Notes: generated from the letters alone by a model not told the origin. Counted from the first letter of the stretch, positions 17,336-27,066 are shown. The stretch: DNA of 34,417 bases from WRAV01 sp050950205 (GCA_050950205.1 JBMNHF010000009.1:1-34417); one strand, 5' to 3'. Numbers and translations are program-made.

Positions 17336-18901
17336 TTAACTATTGTAAAGCTCGTCCCGATATTCTTTGCAGGAACAGCCCACCAAATCCTTGAAGACGC
17401 GGCTAAAATAATAGGGACTGGCAAACCCTACCTTTTCGGCAATCTCGTAAATTTTTAAATTGGTGCCTTTGAGGAGCTCCTTTGCTTTTTCGATACGGAC
17501 TTTATTGAGATAGGCAACAAAATTAATGCCGGTCTCCTGCTTAAAAATCATAGAGAGATAGCTGCTGCTGATCTCTACCGCTTTGGCCACATCCTCCTGT
17601 GAAATATTAAGGGCATAGTTTTCTTCGATGTATTCCATGCACTTGCGGATGGTATAGCTGTAGCTGCTGTTGTTGCTGTGTATGGCGTCCAGGATGGTGG
17701 AGTAGATGTCCAGCAAATAGAGCTTTGCATGCTCCAAAGAAGGGAATTCGGCTGAGGTTGTCGTAATCGAACTTTACCTCATTCAACCCAGTGGAAAGAT
17801 CGAGGTTCCGCTCGTCGCAAATGGACTTTGCCACCGAGAGAAAGTCCACAAAGGCGCTTTTGACGGCGGGATAATACCGCTGTGCCTCCAGTTTGGAAAA
17901 AACCTGATGGATGTATTCCGTTAAATGGGCTCTATTCTTGGCTCCCACCAGTCGTTTGACTTTGGAGTGATTGACCCGGGTCCCTATTAAATTCGGAACC
18001 GCAGACCTTTCTTTATAGACGGTAATAGAGTTTTGGGTAAAAAAAGCTATACTTTCTAGCCTCCTCCGCTTGGGCCAATAGCTTGGGAAAGTCCATTCCA
18101 TCTCCCAGCGCACTCAACCCCAGTCGCACTTCAAAATCCAGATAATTGTGAATGTTGCGTATCATCATCCGGCAGTGCTCTTTCATCCGCTCCATATACT
18201 GAGGTTCCAGCTTTTTGACCGAACAGAGCATGGTAAGGTAAAAGCTGCTTTTAAACACCGCCGTACAACAGGTGACATCCTCAAAATCAAAGGAGGAAGC
18301 CACAATGGACTGCAGGGTTTTTAAAGGGCATATCCGGAGCATCCTCAAAGGTGGGGGAAAGGCAACCGCACTTAATGGCTATGTAAGGCGGATTGGGAAA
18401 CAGTTCGGGAGGGGGAGGGGAGAGAAGAGCCGGATCAATGTTGGCATCGGCAGAAAATCCAAACAATTGTTCCTGAAGGTATTTTCGCCGGGCCGACTCC
18501 AAATCGTCAGACACTCCTCCATCCTCTTTTTCCTCCAACCGCAGCGAATGGAGCATTTCAATCAAGGTGCTTTCACTGATTTCCGATTTTAAAAGATAGC
18601 GGGAGGCTCCCAGAGCCATGGCTTTTCTGGCGTACGAAAAGTCGTCGTAATTGCTTAAAATCACTACTTGAACTCGTCTGCCCATCTCTTTAATCCCGGA
18701 AAGCAGTTCCAGGCCATCCATCACCGCCATTTTAATATCGGTCATCAGGATATCCGGTTTTACCAGATCGAACAGCTCCAAGGCTTCTTTACCGTTGGCC
18801 GCCTCGCCTACAATCCGGTAGCCATGAGCCTCCCAATCAATGGTGGTTTTTAGCCCCAAACGCACCAAATATTCGTCATCCACAATTAAAACCCGTTTCA
18901 C
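17336..18901 (-). CDS. Response regulator with AraC-type DNA-binding domain (YesN-like), frameshifted three times
   Basis: Transcription factor of the two-component pair, predicted to activate the adjacent transport operon. The receiver domain (residues 1-120) has the acidic pocket VDDEY, the phospho-acceptor Asp in DILMTDIKM, and Lys in LLKSE. A middle region of about 270 residues follows, and the C-terminus has two AraC-type helix-turn-helix motifs (ISQEDVAKAVEISSSYLSMI and KIYEIAEKVGFASPYYFSRV). The frame breaks at three places, each explained by one extra base: the T5 run at 18318-18322, the A7 run 18039-18045 and the AA pair near 17740. Removing these gives 520 residues, a typical YesN length. 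The start overlaps the kinase stop by 4 bases (ATGA), so translation is coupled. Confidence 0.88.
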
Positions 18902-20682
18902 GACAGTATTTCTCCTTTCTCCTCCATAGGCGAATCATCCCCTGGAATAACGGGTAGAATCAGTTCCGCTATGGTACCTACATAGGGTTCACTGCTGTAG
19001 GTCAACCCATACTCCTTTCCAAAGTGGAGCTGAATACGTTCCCGAATGTTTTGAATTCCTATATTTTTATTAAATCTCGTTCCCTTATCCCATCCTTCGT
19101 TGATCTGCCGAGTTTGTTCCGGGTTCATCCCCGAGCCGTTGTCAATTACCTTGATATGTAGGCAATCGTCGGAAAAGAAGGAAGCAATACTGATTTGATA
19201 GCGGGCGTCCAGATTATCGAATCCGTGGAGAATGCTGTTTTCTACCAAGGGCTGCAGCATAAACCGCAACACTTTACAATGGAGGGTTTCCGGGTCCAGG
19301 CGGGTGGTCAGATCAAAGTTGTCAGAATAGCGAAACTTTTGAATGCGCACATAGTTTTTGACGCTTTCTACTTCGTCCTGCAAGGTCGTGTTGGCATCTG
19401 GCTGGGCAAGGTTATATTTGAGCAAATGGATGAGAGAGGTGCTCATTTCGGCTATGTTGTTGGCATTCTGCATAACTGCCATCCATTTGATGGAATCAAG
19501 GGTATTGTAAAGAAAATGAGGGTTAATCTGGGCCTGAAGAATCTGGAACTGCATCTCTGCCTTGCGTTGTTGGTCCTGCATTTCCTTTTCAAAGGACTCT
19601 CGAAGCTGGGCAATCATCATATTAAAGGTTCTGCCCAAATTCCCCATTTCATCTCGGGAGCGAATTTCCACTCTGGTGGTCAAATCTCCCTGCTCCACCC
19701 GCTGACAAGCATCCCGCAGGCGGCGTATCGGTTTGGTAATCAGCCGGGCAAGTGTCAGGCTGCAAAAGAGGGAAGTGACCGCACTGGCCATCAGCACCAG
19801 TCGCAGCAATCGGCTGACCCGGCTGGTTTCTGCCGTAATGCTTTCCATATCAATCAGGCGGATAATTTTCCAGTCCGCCATATTAATGGTCTCCGAAACA
19901 ATAATGCTGTCTTGGCCGAACACCTTTCCCTCCATCTGCAAGTGATCGGGAATGAGAATTTCGGGGTGGGACTCCAGAAAAGGGGTATAGGAAGTAAAAT
20001 GGGGAAAATTGAAGATAATCTGTCCCTCGGAGTTGACAATTAAAATCCGCTCGTTGGCCTGAATGGCAGAAGCCATAAACATCTCCCGCACAAAGTCGTA
20101 ATTGATGTTGATGACTATTAACCCCATCACCGCTCGGGGATTTAGGTGGTAGATAGGCTGGATGTAAGACATGGTTCGGTCGTAGCCCCCCAGCCAGAAC
20201 TCGCTCTGATCCTCTTGGATAGCCCGATTAAAATAGGCACCGTAGGTATTGTAAAGCCCTCTGACATCCACTCCAGGAAAGCTGGAAAATACCACATTCT
20301 CGCTTAAGGTGATCACATGAATATCCATAATGTAGGACTGCATTTCCAGCACACTGTTTAGCAAAAGTTCAATTTCTTCGCGGACCTGAGGATTTTCCTC
20401 AACGTCAAGGCCGGTATCGTAAACTCTGTTTAGCTCCGCTTGAATGTCTGCGTTGGCGGCAAGGGTGGCTGTGGTGTTTTGAATCAAAGTAATGGTAAAA
20501 TCAAATTGGGATTTTGTCTTGTCACTGGCCAGCAGGTTGTATTTAATTTCATTGTCTTTTAATACCTGGGCGTAGTTTTTATAGATGGTATTCCACACCA
20601 CAACAATTAAAACCAGTGTCATGCCAAAGGTTGCCAAAAACAATTTGCTGCTTACCGGAAAGGTTCCATATTTCTTTTGCAC
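18898..20682 (-). CDS. Sensor histidine kinase, YesM-like
   Basis: Membrane sensor of 594 residues. A GTG start is used, with AAGGAG eight bases upstream. In order: an N-terminal helix (about 12-32), an extracellular Cache-like domain to about residue 290, a second helix, HAMP (TKPIRRLRDACQRVEQGDL), a His_kinase domain with the phospho-acceptor in QINPHFLYNTLDSIKWM, and a HATPase_c with QPLVENSILHGF, VIDNGSGM and GIGIQNIRERI. This class pairs with AraC-type response regulators and usually controls neighbouring CUT1 sugar importers, as here. The outside ligand is likely the transported polyol or its binding protein complex (inference). Confidence 0.93.
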   Translation of the reverse strand: MQKKYGTFPVSSKLFLATFGMTLVLIVVVWNTIYKNYAQVLKDNEIKYNLLASDKTKSQFDFTITLIQNTTATLAANADIQAELNRVYDTGLDVEENPQVREEIELLLNSVLEMQSYIMDIHVITLSENVVFSSFPGVDVRGLYNTYGAYFNRAIQEDQSEFWLGGYDRTMSYIQPIYHLNPRAVMGLIVININYDFVREMFMASAIQANERILIVNSEGQIIFNFPHFTSYTPFLESHPEILIPDHLQMEGKVFGQDSIIVSETINMADWKIIRLIDMESITAETSRVSRLLRLVLMASAVTSLFCSLTLARLITKPIRRLRDACQRVEQGDLTTRVEIRSRDEMGNLGRTFNMMIAQLRESFEKEMQDQQRKAEMQFQILQAQINPHFLYNTLDSIKWMAVMQNANNIAEMSTSLIHLLKYNLAQPDANTTLQDEVESVKNYVRIQKFRYSDNFDLTTRLDPETLHCKVLRFMLQPLVENSILHGFDNLDARYQISIASFFSDDCLHIKVIDNGSGMNPEQTRQINEGWDKGTRFNKNIGIQNIRERIQLHFGKEYGLTYSSEPYVGTIAELILPVIPGDDSPMEEKGEILS

Positions 20683-20883
20683 AGCACTTTCTCCTTCTTT
20701 ACGCTTTTACAGCCCGTTTCATCTTGTTTTTGCCTCGCTTCTTCCTTGGATAACATATTTTCGATCCCATAAGAAAACAGGCCCTCTGCGATTTCGCATC
20801 AGGCCCAATCGGGAAAAAGAGCGGAATCTCTTGGGTCATTGTCCAGAACCAATGTCAGAGAATTAAATCGTGCCCCGCATATA

Positions 20884-20912
20884 ATTATTAAAGCAAATTA
20901 AGAAAAAGTCAA
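20884..20912 (-). promoter_or_regulatory. Promoter of the sensor kinase-response regulator genes
   Basis: On the minus strand TTGACT (20912-20907) and AATAAT (20889-20884) are separated by exactly 17 bases. Each matches the sigma-A consensus at five of six positions. The kinase GTG is about 200 bases downstream. The rest of the gap 20683-21106 is AT-rich and holds no gene that I can support. Confidence 0.6.
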
Positions 20913-21106
20913 TGTTGGATAAAAAAATATCATAATAATATTAAAATTGTTTTATCTTAAACAATTGAATATAATCTATATCAGCTCTACATCTCCAGAC
21001 AAACCCTGGGGCTATGCAAAGCCACCCCTCCCCTTTATTTCATTAAATTTTTATTTAGCGAAATAACATGACTTTTTATTACCCTCTCCTCTTTCCATGG
21101 AATCTA

Positions 21107-21115
21107 TGGTATACT
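21107..21115 (+). promoter_or_regulatory. Extended -10 promoter of the YgjP-like gene
   Basis: TGGTATACT is an extended -10 box, 29 bases before the ATG at 21145. No good -35 box is seen at 17 bases, as is common for extended -10 promoters. Confidence 0.5.
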
Positions 21116-21144
21116 TCCTATAGATTGTAAAAAGGAGCGAAACC

Positions 21145-21657
21145 ATGGAGTATGAGCTAAAGCGTTCCAAGCGCAAAACGCTGGCGATTGAAATATTGCG
21201 GGATGGAACCGTTGTGGTGCGAGCTCCTATGAAACTTCCTTTCAAGGAAATTGAACGCTTTTTGCTCCAAAAAAGCGCTTGGATTTCCAAGCAACAAATG
21301 GTACAGCGCCAGCGCCTTTTAACCCGCCCGGAACCGACAGCAGAAGAACTGGCCGCCCTGACACAACAAGCACAACAGCATATTCCAAAACGGGTGGAAT
21401 ACTATGCCAACATCATGGGTCTCTCCCCTGCCGGAGTAAAAATCACCGCCGCCAAAACCCGCTTTGGCAGCTGCAGCTATCAAAACCGGCTCTGCTTTTC
21501 TTGCCGCTTGATGGCATACCCCCAAGAAGCCATTGACTATGTAGTCGTTCATGAGCTGGCTCATATGCTCCATAAAAACCATGGGCCTGATTTTTACGCT
21601 CTGGTCTCCAGCATTTTGCCTGATTATCGGGAGCGCAGAGCCTTGCTTAAAGGTTAA
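21145..21657 (+). CDS. YgjP-like metallopeptidase-domain protein (DUF45, M48-like)
   Basis: Small predicted zinc metallopeptidase of 170 residues. The zinc motif HELAHMLHKNHGPDF supplies two His in HELAH with the catalytic Glu, plus a third His seven residues on. TRFGSCSYQNRLCFSCRLM and IDYVVVHELAH are hallmarks of the family, whose function is unknown. N-terminal KRSKRKTLAIEILRDGTVVVRAP matches the family start. It is shorter than the more usual 220-240 residues, with the middle helical region reduced. An AAAAGGAG site precedes the ATG. The gene stands alone on the plus strand and converges with the topoisomerase gene. Confidence 0.87.
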   Translation: MEYELKRSKRKTLAIEILRDGTVVVRAPMKLPFKEIERFLLQKSAWISKQQMVQRQRLLTRPEPTAEELAALTQQAQQHIPKRVEYYANIMGLSPAGVKITAAKTRFGSCSYQNRLCFSCRLMAYPQEAIDYVVVHELAHMLHKNHGPDFYALVSSILPDYRERRALLKG

Positions 21658-21680
21658 TGTCCGATACAAAAACCAATCAA

Positions 21681-21718
21681 AATCCGGGCTGCTGTCCACT
21701 GGGACGGCAACCCGGATT
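21681..21718. terminator. Terminator hairpin between converging genes
   Basis: Arms 21681-21697 and 21702-21718 pair over 17 bp (two G-U pairs) around a 4-base loop. On the minus strand it is followed by a T-rich tract (TTTTGATTGGTTTTT), so it best serves the topoisomerase genes, and it could also stop the YgjP transcript. Confidence 0.7.
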
Positions 21719-21740
21719 CTATTTACAACAATTTCTTTCG

Positions 21741-23978
21741 TTAGAAGTGAAGCTGCTCCCCTTTATCCTCCGGTTTTAGAAAGGAACCTGTGCTGGGCAA
21801 AGTTTTGGTGCGGAATCGGTGGGGATTTTCCAGCATCCCTTCCCGGTAGGGCAAAACGGTTTCCAGAAGGTTTTTGCGCAGGGTCATCACCTGAACGCCC
21901 TGAACGTTCTTGGTGGCCTTGGATGCCAGAGCGCCGGAGTGCATCAGCAGAGAGCGTTCGTTGTTGGCCCGCAGCAAGAACTCCCGGTCTTCTTCAATTT
22001 GATAAATGGCAACACAGGGTGACTTGTCCGAATAGGCGCTTAGCAGCTTTTTGCGCTTGGTTTTGGTGGCGTAGCTGGAAAGGTCTACCTTGGCTACCTT
22101 GCCGTTCTCGAAAAAGAAAAGGACATACCCGGTATAATCCTTGGTGACTGCCATATAAATGGCATTTTCTCCTTCATCCATCCCCAGCTTGGCAGGAATA
22201 TACTCTCCCAAAACGCTGGCTTTGGTATCGGCAAAGTCCGAGGCATCTGCTTTATACACCTGATGCCGGTCGGTAAAGAACAAAAGCTGTGCGGTGTTGC
22301 TGGAAAGCAGCTCCTGCGTCAGGATATCCCCTTCCTTCAGCTTCTGTTCCCCGCTCATCCGCAGGGATTGAGGGGTAATCTTTTTAAAGTAACCCTCCTT
22401 GGTGAAAAACAAGTGAACGGGATAATCGGCTACTTCTTCTACAAATACTTCTTCATCCTCATCGCCGGGATAATAGAGAAGTGTTTTGCGGGGTTGCCCG
22501 TATTTTTTTACCACTTCCCCCAACTCCCGGGCAATGATGGTGCGCTGCCGGCGAGGGCTGGCCAAAATATCTTCCAGATCGGCAATTTCTTTTTTGAGAC
22601 TGTCCACTTCTTGGGTGCGCCTGAGAATGTACTCCCGGTTCAAATTACGCAGCTTGATTTCTGCGACATACTCTGCCTGTACTTCATCAATGCCAAAGCC
22701 GATCATCAGATTGGGGACTACTTCCCGCTCCTGCTGGGTTTCCCGGACGATCTTGATGGCTTTGTCAATATCCAGCAGGATCTTGCGCAAACCCAGCATA
22801 AGGTGAAGGTTTTTCTTCTTTTGGGTCAAGTTGAAATAGGTTCTGCGCTTGATGCATTCCTGTCGGAAGGCACACCATTCCTGCAAGATTTCCCGCACTC
22901 CCATCACCCGGGGAGTGCCTCCGACAAGGATGTTGAAGTTGCAGGAAAAGCTATCTTCCAAGGGGGTAAGGGCAAACAGTTTTTGCATCAGTTTGTCGGG
23001 ATCCACTCCCCTGCGCAGATCGATGGTGAGCTTTAGACCGGAAAGGTCGGTTTCATCCCGCATATCGGCAATTTCCCGAACCGTGCCGCCTTTCATCAAA
23101 TCCACCACCTTATCCATAATGGCTTCTACCGTGGTGGTGGGGGGAATTTCGGTGATTTCGATGCAGGAGTTTGCCTTATCGTAGGAATACCTGGCCCGAA
23201 TTTTCATACTGCCTCGGCCGGTCTCTACAATTTTGCGCATCTCCTCTTCCCGGTAGACAACATAGCCGCCGCCGGAAAAATCCGGCGCCTTAAGGGTGGA
23301 AAGAATATCGTGGTCCGGGTCCCTCATCAAAGCCACTGTGGTTTCACAGACCTCGGTCAAGTTAAAGGAGCAGATGGAGCTTGCCATTCCCACGGCGATG
23401 CCCATATTGGCGTTGACCAGTACCGATGGAAAGGTAACGGGAAAAAGCGTTGGCTCCTTCATGGTATTGTCGTAGTTGTCCACAAAGTCTACGGTATCGC
23501 TGTCAATATCAGCAAACAACTCTCGGGCAATGGGGGCGAGTTTGGCCTCGGTATACCGGGAGGCAGCATAAGCCATATCCCGGGAGTAGGCTTTTCCAAA
23601 GTTTCCTTTGGAATCCACATAAGGGTGAAGCAAAGCTTCATTGCCCCGGGTTAGACGCACCATGGTTTCGTAGATGGCCTGATCTCCATGAGGGTTGAGC
23701 CGCATGGTCTGACCCACGATGTTGGCGGATTTGGTTCTGGCGCCGGTGAGCAGCCCCATTTTGTACATGGTGTAGAGCAGTTTGCGGTGGGATGGTTTAA
23801 AACCGTCAATTTCTGGGATGGCCCGAGAAATGATAACGCTCATGGCGTAGGGCATGTAGTTTTTTTCCAGAGTCTCGGTAATGGGCTGACTGAGTACAAC
23901 CCCTGCGTTCTCAATCACCGCATTTTCCTGCGAGCCCTGTTTGCGCATGGGCTCTTTGGAGCCCTTTTTGGGTGGCAT
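21741..23978 (-). CDS. parC: Divergent type IIA topoisomerase subunit A (ParC/GyrA-like)
   Basis: DNA breakage-reunion subunit, 745 residues. The active-site tyrosine is Tyr142 in ASRYTEAKL, next to Arg141. The winged-helix region reads GFKPSHRKLLYTMYKMGL and NPHGDQAIYETMVRL. Compared with E. coli GyrA, the quinolone-contact Ser83 is Gln100 here and Asp87 is Glu104. The segment between GNFG and the tyrosine (KAYSRDMAYAAS) also differs from gyrase. A coiled coil lies near residues 435-500 and a beta-pinwheel-like C-terminus follows, without a GyrA box, so it is more like topoisomerase IV than gyrase. It follows the B-subunit gene by 64 bases. In Clostridia a pair of this kind usually exists in addition to ordinary gyrase. 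Confidence 0.88.
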   Translation of the reverse strand: MPPKKGSKEPMRKQGSQENAVIENAGVVLSQPITETLEKNYMPYAMSVIISRAIPEIDGFKPSHRKLLYTMYKMGLLTGARTKSANIVGQTMRLNPHGDQAIYETMVRLTRGNEALLHPYVDSKGNFGKAYSRDMAYAASRYTEAKLAPIARELFADIDSDTVDFVDNYDNTMKEPTLFPVTFPSVLVNANMGIAVGMASSICSFNLTEVCETTVALMRDPDHDILSTLKAPDFSGGGYVVYREEEMRKIVETGRGSMKIRARYSYDKANSCIEITEIPPTTTVEAIMDKVVDLMKGGTVREIADMRDETDLSGLKLTIDLRRGVDPDKLMQKLFALTPLEDSFSCNFNILVGGTPRVMGVREILQEWCAFRQECIKRRTYFNLTQKKKNLHLMLGLRKILLDIDKAIKIVRETQQEREVVPNLMIGFGIDEVQAEYVAEIKLRNLNREYILRRTQEVDSLKKEIADLEDILASPRRQRTIIARELGEVVKKYGQPRKTLLYYPGDEDEEVFVEEVADYPVHLFFTKEGYFKKITPQSLRMSGEQKLKEGDILTQELLSSNTAQLLFFTDRHQVYKADASDFADTKASVLGEYIPAKLGMDEGENAIYMAVTKDYTGYVLFFFENGKVAKVDLSSYATKTKRKKLLSAYSDKSPCVAIYQIEEDREFLLRANNERSLLMHSGALASKATKNVQGVQVMTLRKNLLETVLPYREGMLENPHRFRTKTLPSTGSFLKPEDKGEQLHF

Positions 23979-24042
23979 CTTACAGATTCACTCTCCTCAT
24001 AAATCCTCTTGATTGGCGAGCATCCGACCTGTCCTGCGCCCG

Positions 24043-26022
24043 TCAGCTCACATCCGCCACATCCAGATAATCCGGGCCTACCGTTGTAATATATTCTTTG
24101 CGCCCGGCCAGATCATCTCCCAGCAAAACATCAAACATCCGGGAGGTTTCCTGTGCATCGGCGGGGGTCACTTGAATGAGGCGACGGGTAGCCGGATTCA
24201 TGGTGGTCAGCCACATCATTTCTGGCTCGTTTTCGCCAAGGCCCTTGGACCGTTGGATGGTGAACTTTTCTGTCCCCAGCTCCTCCAAAATTCGAGCCTT
24301 TTCAGCATCCGAGTAGGCAAAGTAGGTTTTGTTTTTTGTGTTGATTTCGTAAAGGGGAGATTCGGCAATGTAGACATACCCCTTTTGAATCAGCGTAGGG
24401 GTTAGGCGGTAAAGCATGGTAAGAATTAAGGTACGTATCTGGAAACCGTCCACATCGGCATCGGTGCAGATGATAACCTTGCTCCAGCGCAGACCGGAAA
24501 GATCAAAGGAGGCAAGTTCCTTGTGCTTGCTTTTGACTTCTACCCCACAGCCCAGCACCTTGATGATATCGGTGATAATATCATTTTTAAAGATTTTGCC
24601 ATAATCTGCCTTGAGGCAGTTTAGAATCTTGCCCCGCACCGGAATAATGGCTTGAAACTCGCTGTCCCGGCCCAGTTTACAGGCCCCCAAAGCAGAATCT
24701 CCCTCCACGATATAGATTTCTCGCTTGGAAAGATCCTTGCTGCGGCAATCCACAAATTTTTGCACCCGGCTCATAACGTCCAAATTGCCTGCCAGCTTTT
24801 TTTTCAGGTTGAGGCGGGTGCGCTCGGCGTTTTCCCGGCTGCGCTTGTTGATCAGAACCTGCTCGGCAATCTTGGCGGCATCCTCCGGGTTTTCAATGAA
24901 GTAAACCTCCAAAGAATGGCGCAAAAATTCGTTCATGGCCTCGTAGATGAACTTGTTGGAAATGGCCTTCTTGGTCTGATTGGCATAAGAGGTGACGGTG
25001 GAAAAGGAGGAGGAAAGCAACACCAGGCAATCCTCCACATCCTGAAAGGTGATGCGGCTCTCGTTTTTCAGGTATTTGTTGCTCTGTTTGAGGTAAGCGT
25101 CAATTTGATACACAAAGGCGCTTTTTACCGCCCGGTCGGGACTGCCTCCATGTTCCAGAAAGCTGGAGTTATGGTAATATTCCAGTAGCTTGAGCTTGTT
25201 GGAAAAACAAAAGGCCACATTTAGCTTAACCTTGTAATCGGGCTTGTCCTTCCGGTCCCGGCCTACCCTCTCCCCTTCCAAAAATTGAATGGGGGTCAGA
25301 CTGTCCTCGCCCACATACTCTCCGATATAGTCCACAATGCCATTTTGGTAGTAAAAGGTCTCCTCATCCCAGCTTCCTGTCTCCTGCTGGATGCGCAGCA
25401 AAAAGGTAAGGCCTGCGTTGACCACAGCCTGCCGCTTGAGCATATCCGATAAGTACTCCCTGGGCACATCAATTTCGGTAAATACCTGAATATCCGGCTT
25501 CCAACGGATGGTTGTGCCGGTTTTTTTGCCGCTTACCGGCTCTTTTTTCATTTCCCCTACTATTTCACCGTGCTCAAAGTGGAGGGTGTACCGATGCCCC
25601 TCCCGAAAAATCTCTACATCCATATATTCCGAGGCGTACTGGGTCGCACAAAGGCCCAGTCCGTTCAGCCCCAGAGAGTAGCCGTAATCCTCGGCGTCAA
25701 ATTTTCCGCCGGCGTATAGCTCACAAAAAATCAGTTCCCAGTTGTACTTCTCCTCATTCTGGTTCCAGTCCACCGGAATCCCTCGGCCAAAGTCCTGTAC
25801 CTCAATGGAGCCATCTAAAAACTTACTCACAATAATTTTATTTCCAAATCCTGTTCTGGCCTCGTCCACCGAGTTGGAAAGTATTTCAAAAACAGCGTGT
25901 TGGCAGCCATCCAACCCGTCGGAGCCGAAGATGACACCGGGGCGCTTGCGCACCCGATCAGCTCCCTTTAATGCCGAAATGGATTCGTTGGTATACTCCT
26001 TGTTGGAGCGTTTTGCGGTCAT
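24043..26022 (-). CDS. parE: Divergent type IIA topoisomerase subunit B (ParE/GyrB-like)
   Basis: ATPase subunit partnering the following A subunit, 659 residues. The GHKL ATPase domain has the conserved Glu and Asn (FEILSNSVDEARTG), DFGRGIPV and a lid LGLNGLGLCATQYASEY; the transducer has NQTKKAISN. The Toprim domain has EGDSALGACKLGRD and DADVDGFQIRTLIL with the metal-binding acidic residues kept, followed by QRSKGLGENEPEMMW. Departures from ordinary GyrB/ParE are EGDSAL for EGDSAG, a Gln in DADVDGFQI where His is usual, and QRSKGLG for QRYKGLG. It lies between the PHP phosphatase gene and the A subunit on the same strand. Confidence 0.9.
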   Translation of the reverse strand: MTAKRSNKEYTNESISALKGADRVRKRPGVIFGSDGLDGCQHAVFEILSNSVDEARTGFGNKIIVSKFLDGSIEVQDFGRGIPVDWNQNEEKYNWELIFCELYAGGKFDAEDYGYSLGLNGLGLCATQYASEYMDVEIFREGHRYTLHFEHGEIVGEMKKEPVSGKKTGTTIRWKPDIQVFTEIDVPREYLSDMLKRQAVVNAGLTFLLRIQQETGSWDEETFYYQNGIVDYIGEYVGEDSLTPIQFLEGERVGRDRKDKPDYKVKLNVAFCFSNKLKLLEYYHNSSFLEHGGSPDRAVKSAFVYQIDAYLKQSNKYLKNESRITFQDVEDCLVLLSSSFSTVTSYANQTKKAISNKFIYEAMNEFLRHSLEVYFIENPEDAAKIAEQVLINKRSRENAERTRLNLKKKLAGNLDVMSRVQKFVDCRSKDLSKREIYIVEGDSALGACKLGRDSEFQAIIPVRGKILNCLKADYGKIFKNDIITDIIKVLGCGVEVKSKHKELASFDLSGLRWSKVIICTDADVDGFQIRTLILTMLYRLTPTLIQKGYVYIAESPLYEINTKNKTYFAYSDAEKARILEELGTEKFTIQRSKGLGENEPEMMWLTTMNPATRRLIQVTPADAQETSRMFDVLLGDDLAGRKEYITTVGPDYLDVADVS

Positions 26023-26056
26023 GGAGTTGCATCTGTCCTTCCCTGTATAGTATTTT

Positions 26057-26081
26057 CATTCTAACACAATTTTTTAGAATG
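26057..26081. promoter_or_regulatory. Perfect 8-bp inverted repeat upstream of the topoisomerase genes
   Basis: CATTCTAA and TTAGAATG surround nine bases, 35 bases before the B-subunit start on the minus strand. It could be an operator in the leader of the topoisomerase genes or a weak terminator for the PHP gene. No T-run follows on the minus strand. Confidence 0.35.
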
Positions 26082-26118
26082 TCCCTGTCGGGTTATGGTA
26101 TGCAAAAAACCTTGGATA

Positions 26119-26931
26119 TTACACAACCCGCAGCATAATGGGCCTGCGTGCCCGATAAAAGGCAAAGTACTCAAAGCCTACATGATGCAGTGCATCCATC
26201 GCCTGCTGAATGCCAAACCCTACCTGATCTACCCGGTGGGCGTCGGAGCCAATGGTGATATACTGGCCACCCAATTCCCGAAAGCGTTGTAAAATCCAGA
26301 AGGGCGGCATTAAATCTTCCAAGGGGGATCTCAGTGCGGAAGAATTGATTTCCAGGGCCTTTCCCTTTTCCACCAGTCCCTTCAAAACTGCGTCGATCTG
26401 TTCTTTGTGGGGTTCCAGATCCAAGGCGACATTCAGGCGTGCAGCGCTGCGCAGCGGATAGGTAAGGTGAGCCAAGCTGTCAAAACCTCCCCACGCAACC
26501 ATTTCCAGCATATTTTCAAAATAACTGTCCAGCAGAACTTTGTTCTGCTCCGGTGTATTGGTATCATAAGGGGCGCTACAATAGCCCATCCCCTCTTTGT
26601 TATGGTGAATAGCTCCCAGCACAAAGTCAAAGGAATAGGATTTTACCAGCTTATCGGCTGCCGTAGGATGCCCGTCCACTCCGATTTCAATTCCTACGCC
26701 AAAAGTCATGCGGTGGCGGAAAGCCACTTTTGCTTTGGTTACATCAAAGATGGACTGAAGGATTCGGTTTATATATCCAGGCTCGCCAAGTTTGTGACAA
26801 TCTGCATGATCGGTAACGGCGATTCCCATCATACCCAAGCTTTGGGCCCGTTCCGCCATGTACATTACGGAATGATGACCATCGTGCGAGTTATCTGAGT
26901 GGATATGGCTATCAAAAAGATTATGGTACAT
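26119..26931 (-). CDS. PHP-domain phosphatase, histidinol-phosphatase (HisK/HisJ) family
   Basis: Metal-dependent phosphoesterase of 270 residues with all PHP motifs: DSHIHSDNSHDG (metal His pair), VTDHAD, GVGIEIG, GAIHH, LAHLTYPLR, EINSSALR and TIGSDAHR. AGGAGG lies seven bases before the ATG. Members include histidinol-phosphatase of the histidine pathway, but no other his gene is in the window, so the substrate may differ. It is upstream of the topoisomerase pair on the same strand and could be cotranscribed across a 96-base gap. Confidence 0.88.
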   Translation of the reverse strand: MYHNLFDSHIHSDNSHDGHHSVMYMAERAQSLGMMGIAVTDHADCHKLGEPGYINRILQSIFDVTKAKVAFRHRMTFGVGIEIGVDGHPTAADKLVKSYSFDFVLGAIHHNKEGMGYCSAPYDTNTPEQNKVLLDSYFENMLEMVAWGGFDSLAHLTYPLRSAARLNVALDLEPHKEQIDAVLKGLVEKGKALEINSSALRSPLEDLMPPFWILQRFRELGGQYITIGSDAHRVDQVGFGIQQAMDALHHVGFEYFAFYRARRPIMLRVV

Positions 26932-27066
26932 CGGGCACCTCCTAACATCAGAACATCAATTTAAACTATAGCACAAATTCCAGGCAGTTGCACATCTTTG
27001 GAGATAAAATTAGAAAAAAGCTTTCGGTTTTGGATGTAAAAATTCGGATGAACCTTTTGTTTTCTG

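Noticed and set aside
19195..20043. 282-codon plus-strand open frame opposite the sensor kinase
   Set aside because: It is antisense to a well-supported kinase gene and has low-complexity composition and no motifs.
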